This document shows positions 17,363 to 27,162 of a stretch of 64,000 bases of DNA, one piece after another. This DNA comes from UBA11869 sp964544965 (lineage in GTDB: Bacteria > Pseudomonadota > Gammaproteobacteria > Eutrophobiales > Eutrophobiaceae), in NCBI GenBank assembly GCA_964544965.1, contig CAZJED010000001.1:1-64000 (forward strand), written 5' to 3'. Made by a program: the position numbers and the translations under genes. Numbering within the stretch: position 1 is the first letter of the stretch; each line of letters begins with the position of its first letter. The notes under the pieces are model-generated. The model searched no databases. It saw only the letters and a program-made list of their open reading frames with translations, and was not told where the DNA came from.

Positions 17363-19186
17363 CTATAATATTTCTGGTAATACTGGGCCATAACAATATT
17401 TACGATAAAAAGCATTCATATTCTCTTGAAAAATATCGAAAGTAAAATCACATGCTTTATCTCTTTCACCTGGGAAAATGGCAAGAAATTTTTCGTATTG
17501 TCTGATAGCTTCAGGATGTTTGTCAGAAATTAAATATATATAACTTAAATATAAATGTGGCAAAAACTCATCCTTATTGTATGAAGTAGAAGATAATTGA
17601 GATGCTTGTATAAAAAATTTCTCTGCTTCATCATATTTATATAAGCTTAGTGCGTATACACCAATATTACTTAACATCACTTTATCTTTTCTCTTAGTAT
17701 TAAGTATTTTATTATAAAAAATCCAAGCTTCTTCCTCCTGATCTATGCTATTTAAAAAATTGCCAATTTTTACCAGATAGAAAGGTTCATCTGGATTCAG
17801 TTCATGTGCTTTTAGATAAGATTTCTTCGCTTTATCTTTATCATTATCTTCTACATAATATGAGCCACCCAAAAGAAAATAAACATAAGCTCTGTTTTGA
17901 TCTACTTCCAATGATTTTGACCAAAGCGTCACCCCCCTTTCCCAAAAAGAGGTTTGATGATAGGCAGAATACCCATAAGAGAAAATTACTAATAAAGATA
18001 GTAGTAAAAATATTTTATTACAAAATTGTTTTTTTGTGGCAATAACGGAAGCAAGCCCCCAAACAATAGCTGTGAATAAACCTATATGTGGTAAATATGT
18101 CCATCGGTCACCAATAAAAATGCCCTCTCCTCCTGTATTTAAAATCCCAACGCATGGAAACAACGTTCCTAAAAACCATAGCCAGCCAATAAGTAAATAA
18201 GGCCTTTGTTTAATACAAAAAATTACACCGAAAGTTATGCTCGCCAAGCTTAACCCGGCTAGATATATATTCCATAATGGTAGCGAGGACATTGGATAAG
18301 GGTAATATCCAGTAAAAGTAAAAGGGAAAAAGCTTTTCCAAAAATAGGTTATATAAGCTACTAAACTATTCTCAAGACGCTGATCAAAAGGTACTAGACT
18401 CACATCAGATACATAATATTTTTTAATTTCAAGCGTTTCAATCAAAAGATTATCTGATGTAACGTAATGAACAATAACAAACATAATGGAAATTAAAAAA
18501 AATGGTACCTTTTCTCTTATAAGGCTAGTAATTGATTTATGTTTAAATCTTTCCATTGGCCACCAATCAAGTAAAATCAGTAAACAAGGAAGAGTAATCC
18601 ACATTGGTTTTGATAAAAGTGAAAAAATAAAAAAAAGAATGGCTAGTAAATAATAGCGAAGCGCATTAGGACATTCTTTATTATTAAAAAATTTACTTTC
18701 TTTTGTATATTTTGCATAAAAATATAGCGCGGAAAGGCCAAATAAAGCTGCCAGCAATTCCTTTCTTTCGGCAACCCATGCTACTGCTTCAACGTGTTGT
18801 GGATGCACAGCAAATAGAATGGCAACAAAAAAGCTTTTCCACTTATCTTCTGTCATTTTATATAATAAATAGAAAACTAATAATGAATTAAGGCCATGTA
18901 AAAATGCATTAGTAATATGAAACCCTCCGGGGTTCGTTCCATAAATAATGATATCTAATTGAAATGAAAAATAAGTGAGCGGCATAAAGTAGGGGTTTTT
19001 GAAATTATTCCATGAGTAGGTTATATCTTGTAAAGAGAACCCATCATGTAAATAGTCGTAACCAAGATATACAAGATCATCTACATTTAAGAACTGAAAA
19101 TTATAAGTCTGTCTATAGATAAGAAATACAGAGCTGATAATGGCGACTATAACTACTATAAATGTGTGATGATTTTTTTTATTCAT
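17363..19186 (-). CDS. TMTC-like membrane glycosyltransferase with TPR tail
   Basis: A 607-residue polytopic membrane protein of the GT-C fold. The first periplasmic loop has the acidic motif NVDDLVYL (about 35-42) expected for a polyprenyl-phosphate-sugar-dependent transferase. NPGGFHITNAFLHGLNSLL and VEAVAWVAERKELLAALFGL are typical of bacterial relatives of eukaryotic TMTC O-mannosyltransferases (DUF1736 type). About ten membrane helices fill residues 8-400. The C-terminal ~190 residues carry TPR repeats (AYVYFLLGGSYY; PFYLVKIGNFL). It lies 50 bp downstream of the methyltransferase-GT2 fusion gene, which may make its lipid-linked sugar donor. Substrate and acceptor are unknown. Confidence 0.78.
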   Translation of the reverse strand: MNKKNHHTFIVVIVAIISSVFLIYRQTYNFQFLNVDDLVYLGYDYLHDGFSLQDITYSWNNFKNPYFMPLTYFSFQLDIIIYGTNPGGFHITNAFLHGLNSLLVFYLLYKMTEDKWKSFFVAILFAVHPQHVEAVAWVAERKELLAALFGLSALYFYAKYTKESKFFNNKECPNALRYYLLAILFFIFSLLSKPMWITLPCLLILLDWWPMERFKHKSITSLIREKVPFFLISIMFVIVHYVTSDNLLIETLEIKKYYVSDVSLVPFDQRLENSLVAYITYFWKSFFPFTFTGYYPYPMSSLPLWNIYLAGLSLASITFGVIFCIKQRPYLLIGWLWFLGTLFPCVGILNTGGEGIFIGDRWTYLPHIGLFTAIVWGLASVIATKKQFCNKIFLLLSLLVIFSYGYSAYHQTSFWERGVTLWSKSLEVDQNRAYVYFLLGGSYYVEDNDKDKAKKSYLKAHELNPDEPFYLVKIGNFLNSIDQEEEAWIFYNKILNTKRKDKVMLSNIGVYALSLYKYDEAEKFFIQASQLSSTSYNKDEFLPHLYLSYIYLISDKHPEAIRQYEKFLAIFPGERDKACDFTFDIFQENMNAFYRKYCYGPVLPEIL

Positions 19187-19236
19187 TTCTTAAAAATAAA
19201 ACCTAAACGAATACGGGAGATGTATTTTTCATAAAA

Positions 19237-20667
19237 CTAAAGTAATTTCAGTTTTCTGTAGCCATGAAAAACCATACGTAATAATTGAAAGCCATGTCGA
19301 AAACGTGCTATTTGAGTACTGCCATAAATACGAGCTTTATACTTTATAGGTACCTCTACCATTTTTAGGTTGAGTTTAGAACTTCCAAAAATTAGGTCGA
19401 AATCGCCAAATGGGTCAAAGTTGCCAAAATAAGATTGATTCTTCCTAATTTTCAAATAGTCAGAACGACTTAACGCTTTTGTACCGCATAAAGTATCAGT
19501 ATAACGTTGATTTAGGAGCCAGCTAAAAATTATAGAAAAAATTTGATTTGCCATTAAATTTAAAAATCTCATCGCATCTTTTTCCATTGGATACACTAAA
19601 CGACTTCCATTAATATACTCTCCCTTACCTGAGTTAATTGCATCCCAAAATTTACCAAGTTGTTCTGGTGGGACAGTTAAATCAGCATCTAGTATTATTA
19701 GAACTTCACCGCAAGAATTATCAAAGGCCTTATAAACGGCATCAGCTTTACCATATCCATCTTGTTTCAATGCTTTTATATTTTTTTGGCTATATTTCGA
19801 TTTGATTCTTTTTATCTCATTATATGTGTCATCTTCGCTATGGCCTTCAATAAAAATTATTTCTAAATCTTCACAAAAATCTGGAATACGAAGAACAGCA
19901 TTTTCAATATTCCCTTTTTCGTTTCTGCATGGAATAATTATGGAACAAGACTGGTATTGGCTATCAGCCTTTTTAAAAGATCTACCAACAATATAATTTC
20001 TCAAACAAAGTCGTCTTAAAATTGGTAATGTTGCAAAGTATTTGTTCACAATATTTCCTATTCCGAAAAATGATGTTGGAAATAATTGTCTCCACTCTTC
20101 TTTTACAACATCAAAATCCGCTAACAATAAAAGATTTCTAATATCATTTGTTGGCAAAAAATTTAATTCAACCTGAGGCATCCTTAATTTTAGAATTTCT
20201 AATAATTTTAAGATAGGTTGCCATGAATATGAGAAATAACTTATAACAATCCGTGTTTCTTTGTTACAAAATTTATGCAACAAAGTAAGTGTCGACTGAC
20301 AATCATCTAAATATCCAATCGTATCAGATAAAAGAATGTAATCAAAAGTCCCCTCTATTTTATTGAGGGATTCCGGGGCTTCTGCGTCACCGACTAAAAA
20401 TTCAAATTGAGGAAAGTTTTTCTTAGCATTAGCAATCATGGATTCGCTAATATCAATACCAACACCTCTTTCTGGTTCTAATGAATCGAGCAAATCACCC
20501 ACACCACACCCAATCTCTAAAACATTTGATTTCTTTGGAATGATAAAAGAAAGATATTTTTTATCCTCTTTATGGAAATATCTGCTCTTTTTTTTCCATT
20601 CAATTCTATCATTTGCAAAAGAATTTGATGAATTTAATATTCTTTGTTTTCGGTCTGATAAACTCAC
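19237..20667 (-). CDS. Fused SAM methyltransferase / family 2 glycosyltransferase
   Basis: Two enzymes in one 476-residue chain. Residues about 30-215 are a class I methyltransferase (motif I VLEIGCGVGDLL at 49-60; GIDIS at 70-74). Residues about 240-476 are a GT2 domain of the DPM1/GtrB type (IIIPCRNEKGN at 243; metal-binding DAD at 327-329 in LIILDADLTVPPEQL). No C-terminal membrane helices are evident, unlike GtrB. DPM1-type enzymes move a sugar from a nucleotide to polyprenyl phosphate. The downstream TMTC-like protein could use such a donor. The methylated substrate is unknown and may be the sugar or the lipid carrier. Confidence 0.82.
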   Translation of the reverse strand: MSLSDRKQRILNSSNSFANDRIEWKKKSRYFHKEDKKYLSFIIPKKSNVLEIGCGVGDLLDSLEPERGVGIDISESMIANAKKNFPQFEFLVGDAEAPESLNKIEGTFDYILLSDTIGYLDDCQSTLTLLHKFCNKETRIVISYFSYSWQPILKLLEILKLRMPQVELNFLPTNDIRNLLLLADFDVVKEEWRQLFPTSFFGIGNIVNKYFATLPILRRLCLRNYIVGRSFKKADSQYQSCSIIIPCRNEKGNIENAVLRIPDFCEDLEIIFIEGHSEDDTYNEIKRIKSKYSQKNIKALKQDGYGKADAVYKAFDNSCGEVLIILDADLTVPPEQLGKFWDAINSGKGEYINGSRLVYPMEKDAMRFLNLMANQIFSIIFSWLLNQRYTDTLCGTKALSRSDYLKIRKNQSYFGNFDPFGDFDLIFGSSKLNLKMVEVPIKYKARIYGSTQIARFRHGFQLLRMVFHGYRKLKLL

Positions 20668-20692
20668 TTTTTTGGAATTTTGAAATTTTTTA

Positions 20693-21685
20693 TTATGTCT
20701 TTAAATTCTGTCGACGAGATACCAAATTAGACACTGCCTCTTTTGCAGTACATTCGGAATTTATAACGCTGTTAACTTGTTCAGATATTGGCATTTCTAC
20801 ATGATTCTTTTTTGCCAAAATACCAACTTCTTTTGCGGTATTTAGACCTTCAATTTCTTGACCAATCTCTTTTCTTGCTTCTTCGATAGATAATCCTTTA
20901 GCTAATAATAGACCGAGTCGTCTATTACGTGATTGATTGTCGGTACAAGTTAAAATTAGATCGCCAAGACCCGCTAAACCCATAAAAGTATCTCGTTTAG
21001 CCCCCATAGACAAACCTAATCGAGTTATCTCTACCAAGCCGCGTGTAATTAATGCTGAGCGTGCGTTACTTCCGAAACCCAATCCATCTGAAATTCCAGC
21101 TGCAATTGCCATTACATTTTTTACTGCTCCACCAATTTGTACGCCTATATAATCAGAATCAATATAAACTCTGAAATGATCTGTATGAAAAAGATTTGAA
21201 AATTCTTGCGCGAATTTGGTGTCTTTAGCTGCTATTGTTATTGCTGTTGGCAATTCTGCTGCTACTTCAGTGGCAAAAGATGGTCCCGAAAGAATTGCTA
21301 TTGAACAATTTTGAATTTCGTCTTCAATAACTTTGTGACTTAATTTCTGTGTGCCAGGTTCTAAACCCTTGCATGCAACACATATACTCTCAACCGTTAA
21401 TGGCCTTAAAAAATTTAAACTACTTCGTAATGCATGACAGGGTACCGCGCTAATTATTTTCCTAACTTCAATCGGAGTATCTTCTATTTTTTCAATTGGT
21501 AAAACATTGTCAGGGATTTTAACGCCTGGTAAATATTTTCTATTATGTCTGTCTAATTTAATTTCCCTGATAAGATCAAAATCAATATCCCAAAGAAAAA
21601 CCTGATGCCCGTTCCTTGCTAAAATCAAAGCTAATGCAGTCCCCCAAGAGCCAGCACCTTGTACTAAAACTGGTTGTGATGTCAT
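20693..21685 (-). CDS. gpsA: Glycerol-3-phosphate dehydrogenase (NAD(P)+)
   Basis: Reduces dihydroxyacetone phosphate to sn-glycerol-3-phosphate for phospholipid synthesis. The N-terminal Rossmann motif is GAGSWGTALALILARNGH (about residues 10-27). The conserved GPSFATEVA and catalytic-lysine segment QIGGAVKNVMAIAAG are present, as is GLAGLGDLILTCT. The length of 330 residues is normal (E. coli 339). It follows secB by 14 bp, the conserved secB-gpsA order. Confidence 0.97.
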   Translation of the reverse strand: MTSQPVLVQGAGSWGTALALILARNGHQVFLWDIDFDLIREIKLDRHNRKYLPGVKIPDNVLPIEKIEDTPIEVRKIISAVPCHALRSSLNFLRPLTVESICVACKGLEPGTQKLSHKVIEDEIQNCSIAILSGPSFATEVAAELPTAITIAAKDTKFAQEFSNLFHTDHFRVYIDSDYIGVQIGGAVKNVMAIAAGISDGLGFGSNARSALITRGLVEITRLGLSMGAKRDTFMGLAGLGDLILTCTDNQSRNRRLGLLLAKGLSIEEARKEIGQEIEGLNTAKEVGILAKKNHVEMPISEQVNSVINSECTAKEAVSNLVSRRQNLKT

Positions 21686-21699
21686 TTCATTAACGTCCG

Positions 21700-22179
21700 C
21701 TAATGGGTTGTACTTTCTTTTGCCTGTTCTGAAGCCTGCTTTCTTTGCTGCTCATACAAAGCATCAAAATTTACTGGAGAAAGTAATAATTGAGGAAACC
21801 CTCCTCTTACGACAATATCTGAAACCGCCTCACGAGCAAATGGAAACAGAATATTCGCACAAGATGTTGCCAACATGCGTCCAATTAAATCTTCAGGAAT
21901 ACTTTTAATTAAGAAAATACCGGCTTGATTAATTTCAACCAGATATATAGTTTTATCATCTATCTTCACTGTTAATGTTACTGACAATACTACCTCAAAA
22001 AGATCTTCGCCTAATGGAGTTGCCTCATTTGTTATATGCATATCAACAACGGGTTTCCAATCCATTTTAAATGCATCGGGTGTGTTTGTTGTCTCAAAAG
22101 ATATATCTTTTATATATATCTTTTGGATTGAAAATTGACCTTCTTGTGTTTTTTCAGTTTTGTTTTTTTCATCAGCCAT
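21700..22179 (-). CDS. secB: Protein-export chaperone SecB
   Basis: A cytosolic tetrameric chaperone that keeps preproteins unfolded and delivers them to SecA. The 159 residues match the family (E. coli 155). The strand IQKIYIKDISFETTNTP and the conserved LVEINQAGIFLI and CANILFPFAREAVSDIV segments are clear; the last forms part of the SecA/client surface. It lies between the rhodanese gene and gpsA. The grxC gene that usually sits between rhodanese and secB is missing here (38-bp gap). Confidence 0.97.
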   Translation of the reverse strand: MADEKNKTEKTQEGQFSIQKIYIKDISFETTNTPDAFKMDWKPVVDMHITNEATPLGEDLFEVVLSVTLTVKIDDKTIYLVEINQAGIFLIKSIPEDLIGRMLATSCANILFPFAREAVSDIVVRGGFPQLLLSPVNFDALYEQQRKQASEQAKESTTH

Positions 22180-22217
22180 AAATATTTACCTTATATATAA
22201 TATTACTGAAATGATAA

Positions 22218-22655
22218 TTAAGTATTTTTGAGGCTCTTAGTCAAAGGTAAATTTGCATTTTTCCACGATGCTATGCCTCCTTTTAAACAATAAATCATAT
22301 CTTCGCCTTGTCTTACCATTTTTTGGGTTTCCTTTAATGATAAACTGCCATTTGTGCAGTAAAAAATAATTCCTTTGCTTTTATCCTTTCTTAATTTGTT
22401 GATTTTTTCGGGTAATTCTTGCAGGTCAATATTCTTAGCATTAATAATATGACCGTTCTCAAATTCTGTTTGACTACGAATATCAATTACTTCAGCATCC
22501 TCACGATTGATTAGCAGTGTTGCCTCATCCGTAGTCAGCAGCTTTACACCACCAATTAAATTTCCAAAAATGTTCCATATTAATAGAGTCAAGATTACAA
22601 AAAGCAACGAAAATAAATATGGATGATTTAGGATAAATATGGGGAACTTTTCCAT
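22218..22655 (-). CDS. Membrane-anchored rhodanese-like protein (YibN type)
   Basis: A 145-residue protein with one N-terminal membrane helix (about residues 14-35) and a single rhodanese domain. The active-site loop is C100 in YCTNGSLS, which fits a sulfurtransferase loop CxxGxxS. The conserved EVIDIRSQTEFENGHI precedes it. It resembles E. coli YibN, also encoded upstream of secB-gpsA and divergent from gpmI. The sulfur donor and acceptor are not known. Confidence 0.85.
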   Translation of the reverse strand: MEKFPIFILNHPYLFSLLFVILTLLIWNIFGNLIGGVKLLTTDEATLLINREDAEVIDIRSQTEFENGHIINAKNIDLQELPEKINKLRKDKSKGIIFYCTNGSLSLKETQKMVRQGEDMIYCLKGGIASWKNANLPLTKSLKNT

Positions 22656-22934
22656 TAAGTCAATCTCTTATTATTAGTTTAAATAATAACGATAATACGT
22701 CATATCTGGCGGTGAAAAAACCATTGAAATAGGGTAAATAACAAACTTATTTAACGTGTTGTATTTAATAATTTCATGTTAATATTCGCAAAGTCTTTAA
22801 AACTCAAAGCCTAACAGGGTATTTGCTTAGATTAACCTACAACCTCAATTATATATTTATTGCAGATTAAAATTGCAAAAAACTTTGATCGGCTCAATAT
22901 TATTCTTCATTCCTGTTAATGATGGTCAATATTA

Positions 22935-24527
22935 GTGATACAACTAGTTCATAAACCCACCATTCTGATAATCCTCGATGGTTGGGGACATACAGATAAC
23001 ACTGAATACAATGCAATATATTCAGCTCATAAACCAATTTGGGAACAAATCTGGGAACAATACCCTCACACACTAATTAATGCATCAGGCCTTGATGTGG
23101 GGTTACCAGCCTCGCAAATGGGTAATTCTGAAGTTGGCCATATGAATATTGGAGCTGGTCGAATAGTGGACCAAGAATTCACACGTATTACACGCGCCAT
23201 AAAAGATGGCACATTTTATGAGAATAAAATACTAAATGAAGCATTTAATTTTGCAGCAAAAAACAATAAAGCTGTTCATTTACTTGGTTTGCTCTCTGCA
23301 GGAGGTGTTCACAGTCACGAAGACCATACTTTTGCATTAATGGAATTAGCAAAAAACTGTAAAGTTAAAAAATTATATCTCCACGCATTTTTAGACGGAC
23401 GAGATACATCGCCAAAATCTGCGATTGAGTCAATACATAAGGTTCAACTAAAAATTAAAGAACTAAATATTGGACAGATCGCTTCACTAATTGGTCGTTA
23501 TTATGCTATGGATAGAAATAAACACTGGGATAGAACAAAATTTGCCTACGACCTTATTAGTCAGGGTAAGTCTGATTATAGATCGAGCGATCCATTTATT
23601 GCTATTGATATGGCCTATGCAAGAAACGAAACTGATGAGTTTATATCGCCAACCGCGATTATTAAACAAGGAGAAGATCCCGTTATTGTTGGGGATGATG
23701 ATGTCATTGTTTTCGCAAATTATCGCGCAGACCGTGCAAGACAATTAGCACGGGCATTCACTAAACCAAAATTTGTAGCATTTGAAAGAGAAAGAATGCC
23801 AAAACTTAAAACTTTTATAAGCCTGACTTCTTATAAAGCGGAATATGAATTTCCTGTTGCCTTTCCTCCAGTTTCTTTGTCGAATGTTTTTGGTAAATAC
23901 ATTTCCAATCTTGGTTTGAAACAGCTACGCATTGCTGAGACTGAAAAATATGCGCATGTAACCTTCTTTTTTAATGGTGGGGACGAAAGTATATTTGAAG
24001 GTGAGGATCGCGTACTAATCCCATCTCCGCGTGTACGTACTTATGATTTGGTGCCTGAAATGGGTGCAGAAAAAATTACAGACTATATGATAGAGTCAAT
24101 TAATAGTCGTAAGTATGATTCAATAATATGTAATTTTGCTAATGCTGATATGGTTGGTCATACTGGTAATTTTAAAGCAACGATTTCTGCTATAGAAACA
24201 ATTGACAAGTGTTTGGGTAGAATTGTTGAATCTGCACAGAAAGTAGGTGGTGAAATTCTGATAACTGCAGATCATGGAAATGCTGAACAAATAAAATCAT
24301 ATACAACAGAAAAAATTAAATCACAACCTCATACAGCACATACAAGTAATTTAGTGCCATTAATCTATGTTGGCAGATCGGCAAAATTCCTACCAGGAAC
24401 AGGTTCTCTATCGGATGTTGCTCCAACCCTATTAAGTATTATGGACATAAAACAGCCTGATGAAATGACTGGAAAATCACTGATAAAGCTACTGAAAGAC
24501 AAGACTCCAGCGATTGTCGGAAAGTAA
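22935..24527 (+). CDS. gpmI: 2,3-bisphosphoglycerate-independent phosphoglycerate mutase
   Basis: Interconverts 3- and 2-phosphoglycerate in glycolysis and gluconeogenesis, using two Mn2+ ions. The catalytic phosphoserine is S65 in QMGNSEVGHMNIG. N-terminal metal ligands lie in LIILDGWG, and C-terminal ligands in ITADHGNAEQI and HTAHTSNLVPL. The protein has 530 residues (E. coli 514). The start is GTG 22935, because no ATG in frame gives a shorter sensible N terminus before the TILIILDGWG strand. It diverges from the rhodanese gene across 279 bp, and envC follows after 6 bp. Confidence 0.96.
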   Translation: MIQLVHKPTILIILDGWGHTDNTEYNAIYSAHKPIWEQIWEQYPHTLINASGLDVGLPASQMGNSEVGHMNIGAGRIVDQEFTRITRAIKDGTFYENKILNEAFNFAAKNNKAVHLLGLLSAGGVHSHEDHTFALMELAKNCKVKKLYLHAFLDGRDTSPKSAIESIHKVQLKIKELNIGQIASLIGRYYAMDRNKHWDRTKFAYDLISQGKSDYRSSDPFIAIDMAYARNETDEFISPTAIIKQGEDPVIVGDDDVIVFANYRADRARQLARAFTKPKFVAFERERMPKLKTFISLTSYKAEYEFPVAFPPVSLSNVFGKYISNLGLKQLRIAETEKYAHVTFFFNGGDESIFEGEDRVLIPSPRVRTYDLVPEMGAEKITDYMIESINSRKYDSIICNFANADMVGHTGNFKATISAIETIDKCLGRIVESAQKVGGEILITADHGNAEQIKSYTTEKIKSQPHTAHTSNLVPLIYVGRSAKFLPGTGSLSDVAPTLLSIMDIKQPDEMTGKSLIKLLKDKTPAIVGK

Positions 24528-24533
24528 TTCTTT

Positions 24534-25700
24534 ATGGTTCTGCCTAATAGAATAGTAATAATTACGAAAAAATATACTTTATTTTTTTTACTAGGCCTTT
24601 CATCACCAACCATCTCGGATGAATCAAGTTATAAGCAAAAATTAAAACTTGAAAAAATTCAATCTCGTATGCTTAATGTCGATAAGGAAATTGAAAGAGC
24701 CAAGCATAAGGTCAGTGTATTACAAACAGAATTAAAGGAGAATGAATTAATAACGAATAAAATATCTATACAACTAGAAAATACTCAATATGATATTTTA
24801 AGAAAACAAGATAACCTTAAAAAATTAAAAACTAAAAAAGAGAATCGCCAGAAAATACTTAACAAAGAAAAAGGGATGCTTATTTCTCAAATAAGATCTA
24901 TTTATAGAATGGGTAAATATAATTATTTTAAAGTATTACTTAATCAAGATAACCCGTCCCAAATTACTCGTGCAATTGCATATTATGATTATGATAATTA
25001 TGCTCGTTCAAAACGCATAAAAAAATTAAGGCGAACTTTAAAAGATATTGAAGAAATTGAATCAAATATATATAGGCAAACTACTAAACTCGAATCATTA
25101 GAAAATGAACATAAATTTAAATTAGAAAAATTTAATAAACAACGTGATAATAGGCTAAAATTTATAGAAGACATCAACAAATATATTAAGCAACAAGGAA
25201 TTGAACTCCTACTTCTAAAAGAGAACGAGCGTAAACTCGGGGAACTTCTAAATAATCTAAAAATTTCGCAATTAGATAAATTTCATTCTACTAAAAAGGA
25301 ATTCTCTTTTAGTTCAAGAAAAGGAGAACTAATTTGGCCAATAAATGGAAAATTATTAAAAAAATATGGCGCAGAAAAAAAAATGACTGGTCTAAAATGG
25401 AAAGGAGTTCTAATTGAAGCAAAGGAAGGTTCTCAAGTAAGCGCTATCAGTGAAGGAAAAATTGTTTTTGCAGATTGGTTTCGCAATTTTGGTTTACTTG
25501 TAATAGTTGAACATCAAAATAATTTTTTAAGTTTATACGGACATAACCAAAAACTTTTAAAAACTACTGGTGATTTTGTTAAAACTGGAGAAAAGATTGC
25601 TACTGTAGGTGATAGTGGAGGACAGAAAAATCCTGCACTTTATTTTGAGATAAGGGAAGGCAAGAAAACCTTAGATCCATCACAATGGTGTAAAAAATAA
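24534..25700 (+). CDS. envC: Murein hydrolase activator EnvC
   Basis: A periplasmic activator of the amidases that split septal peptidoglycan. A hydrophobic N-terminal segment (about 8-24) is followed by a long coiled coil (about 30-240) rich in K/E/L/Q, then a LytM domain (about 285-388). The LytM domain is degenerate: the HxH zinc motif reads LYFEIR, as in EnvC, so it should not cut peptidoglycan itself. The C-terminal LDPSQWC matches the family. The gpmI-envC-ctpA-yibQ order is conserved in Gammaproteobacteria. Confidence 0.93.
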   Translation: MVLPNRIVIITKKYTLFFLLGLSSPTISDESSYKQKLKLEKIQSRMLNVDKEIERAKHKVSVLQTELKENELITNKISIQLENTQYDILRKQDNLKKLKTKKENRQKILNKEKGMLISQIRSIYRMGKYNYFKVLLNQDNPSQITRAIAYYDYDNYARSKRIKKLRRTLKDIEEIESNIYRQTTKLESLENEHKFKLEKFNKQRDNRLKFIEDINKYIKQQGIELLLLKENERKLGELLNNLKISQLDKFHSTKKEFSFSSRKGELIWPINGKLLKKYGAEKKMTGLKWKGVLIEAKEGSQVSAISEGKIVFADWFRNFGLLVIVEHQNNFLSLYGHNQKLLKTTGDFVKTGEKIATVGDSGGQKNPALYFEIREGKKTLDPSQWCKK

Positions 25701-25827
25701 CCTTTAATTTAGCTTGTAGATAATGCCCAATAGCTAGTATGCTAACAAAAAAATAAATTTAATAGCTATAATAAAAAATTAAATAGTCAAGATGGCTTGA
25801 TAATTTTTGCTTTAATGGAGTTAGAGA

Positions 25828-27132
25828 ATGCCTATTTTCAAAAAAATACTATATGTAGTATTGCTTTTTTTTATCGCTAGTAAATTCGCTCTGGCAAATT
25901 CTGAGCAAAAAAATGATGTGAATACAATACCTTTGGATGAAATACGAGTATTTACAGAAATTTTCTCAAAAATTAAAAGTGATTATGTTGAAAATATAGA
26001 TGACGAAGCCCTTTTAGAAAATGCAATTCGTGGAATGCTGCAAGGACTTGACCCGCATTCTGCCTATTTAGATAAAGAAGCCTATAAAGAACTACAGGAA
26101 GGTACTTCAGGTGAGTTTGGTGGTCTTGGAATTGAAGTGGGCTATGAAGATGGTTTTGTTAAGGTTATATCACCAATCGATGATACTCCTGCACAGCGAG
26201 CTGGGATTAAGGCTGGTGATTTAATTATTCGTTTAGATGGTAAATCTGCTAAGGGTATTTCACTTATGGAAGCTGTTAAAATAATGAGAGGTAAACCAGG
26301 AAGTAAAATTGAATTAACCATACTAAGAGAAGGCAAAGAAAAACCTTTTAATATAAGTATTGTACGGGATGTTATAACTATTATAAATGTAAGAGCTGAA
26401 ATAATAGAGCTCGAGTTTGGATATGTTCGTATTTCAAGTTTTCAAGTACACACCGCAAAGGATTTACGTAAATCACTTAAAAATTTAGAAAGTAAAAATA
26501 ATAAAAAATTAAAGGGATTAGTATTAGATCTAAGAAATAATCCAGGTGGTTTACTAAATGCAGCAGTTGATGTCTCTGATTTATTTATTAATAGTGGGCT
26601 AATTGTTTATACGGAAGGCAGGGTAAAAGATTCAAAACTAAAATTTAATGCAAAACCAGATGAGTTATTTAAAAATATTCCGATCGTTGTTCTTGTTAAT
26701 GGTGGTTCAGCCTCTGCATCAGAAATCGTTGCTGGAGCGTTACAAGATCAAAAAAGAGCAATTGTTATGGGTGAAAGGACATTTGGTAAGGGTTCCGTAC
26801 AAACTATACTGCCAATGAATGACGAAACAGCCTTAAAATTAACCACTGCTCGATACTACACGCCCTCTGGTCGTTCTATACAAGCATCGGGTATTGAGCC
26901 TGATATGATTGTTAGAAATATAGAATTTAATGTCGCGGATGATAACAATGTAAGCAATGGATTAATTAAAGAATCAGATCTGAGCGGTCATCTTGATAGT
27001 GAATCTCCTGTAGATAATTCAAAAAAAGAAAAAATTACAAGCTCATCTTCGCTCATAGAAACTGATTATCAACTCTACGAAGCGATAAATGTACTGAAGG
27101 GACTTTCAATTCATTTGAAAAAAACTGGGTAA
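25828..27132 (+). CDS. ctpA: C-terminal processing protease (S41 family, CtpA)
   Basis: A periplasmic serine protease that trims proteins or peptidoglycan enzymes at the C terminus. A signal peptide (about 1-23) is followed by a PDZ domain (about 95-170, with GGLGIEV) and the S41 catalytic domain. The Ser-Lys dyad is S296 in NGGSASASE and K321 in GERTFGKGSVQT. A low-complexity acidic/serine tail follows. The SD sequence GGAG is just upstream of the ATG, and a TATAAT (25767-25772) lies about 55 bp upstream. Genes of this family are usually found between envC and yibQ. Confidence 0.95.
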   Translation: MPIFKKILYVVLLFFIASKFALANSEQKNDVNTIPLDEIRVFTEIFSKIKSDYVENIDDEALLENAIRGMLQGLDPHSAYLDKEAYKELQEGTSGEFGGLGIEVGYEDGFVKVISPIDDTPAQRAGIKAGDLIIRLDGKSAKGISLMEAVKIMRGKPGSKIELTILREGKEKPFNISIVRDVITIINVRAEIIELEFGYVRISSFQVHTAKDLRKSLKNLESKNNKKLKGLVLDLRNNPGGLLNAAVDVSDLFINSGLIVYTEGRVKDSKLKFNAKPDELFKNIPIVVLVNGGSASASEIVAGALQDQKRAIVMGERTFGKGSVQTILPMNDETALKLTTARYYTPSGRSIQASGIEPDMIVRNIEFNVADDNNVSNGLIKESDLSGHLDSESPVDNSKKEKITSSSSLIETDYQLYEAINVLKGLSIHLKKTG

Positions 27133-27162
27133 ATCATATTCATGTATTCATGCACCGTAGTA

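Noticed and set aside
22668..22689. TTATTATT/AATAATAA inverted repeat before the rhodanese gene
   Set aside because: Pure A/T arms are expected by chance in DNA this AT-rich, and there is no further support.
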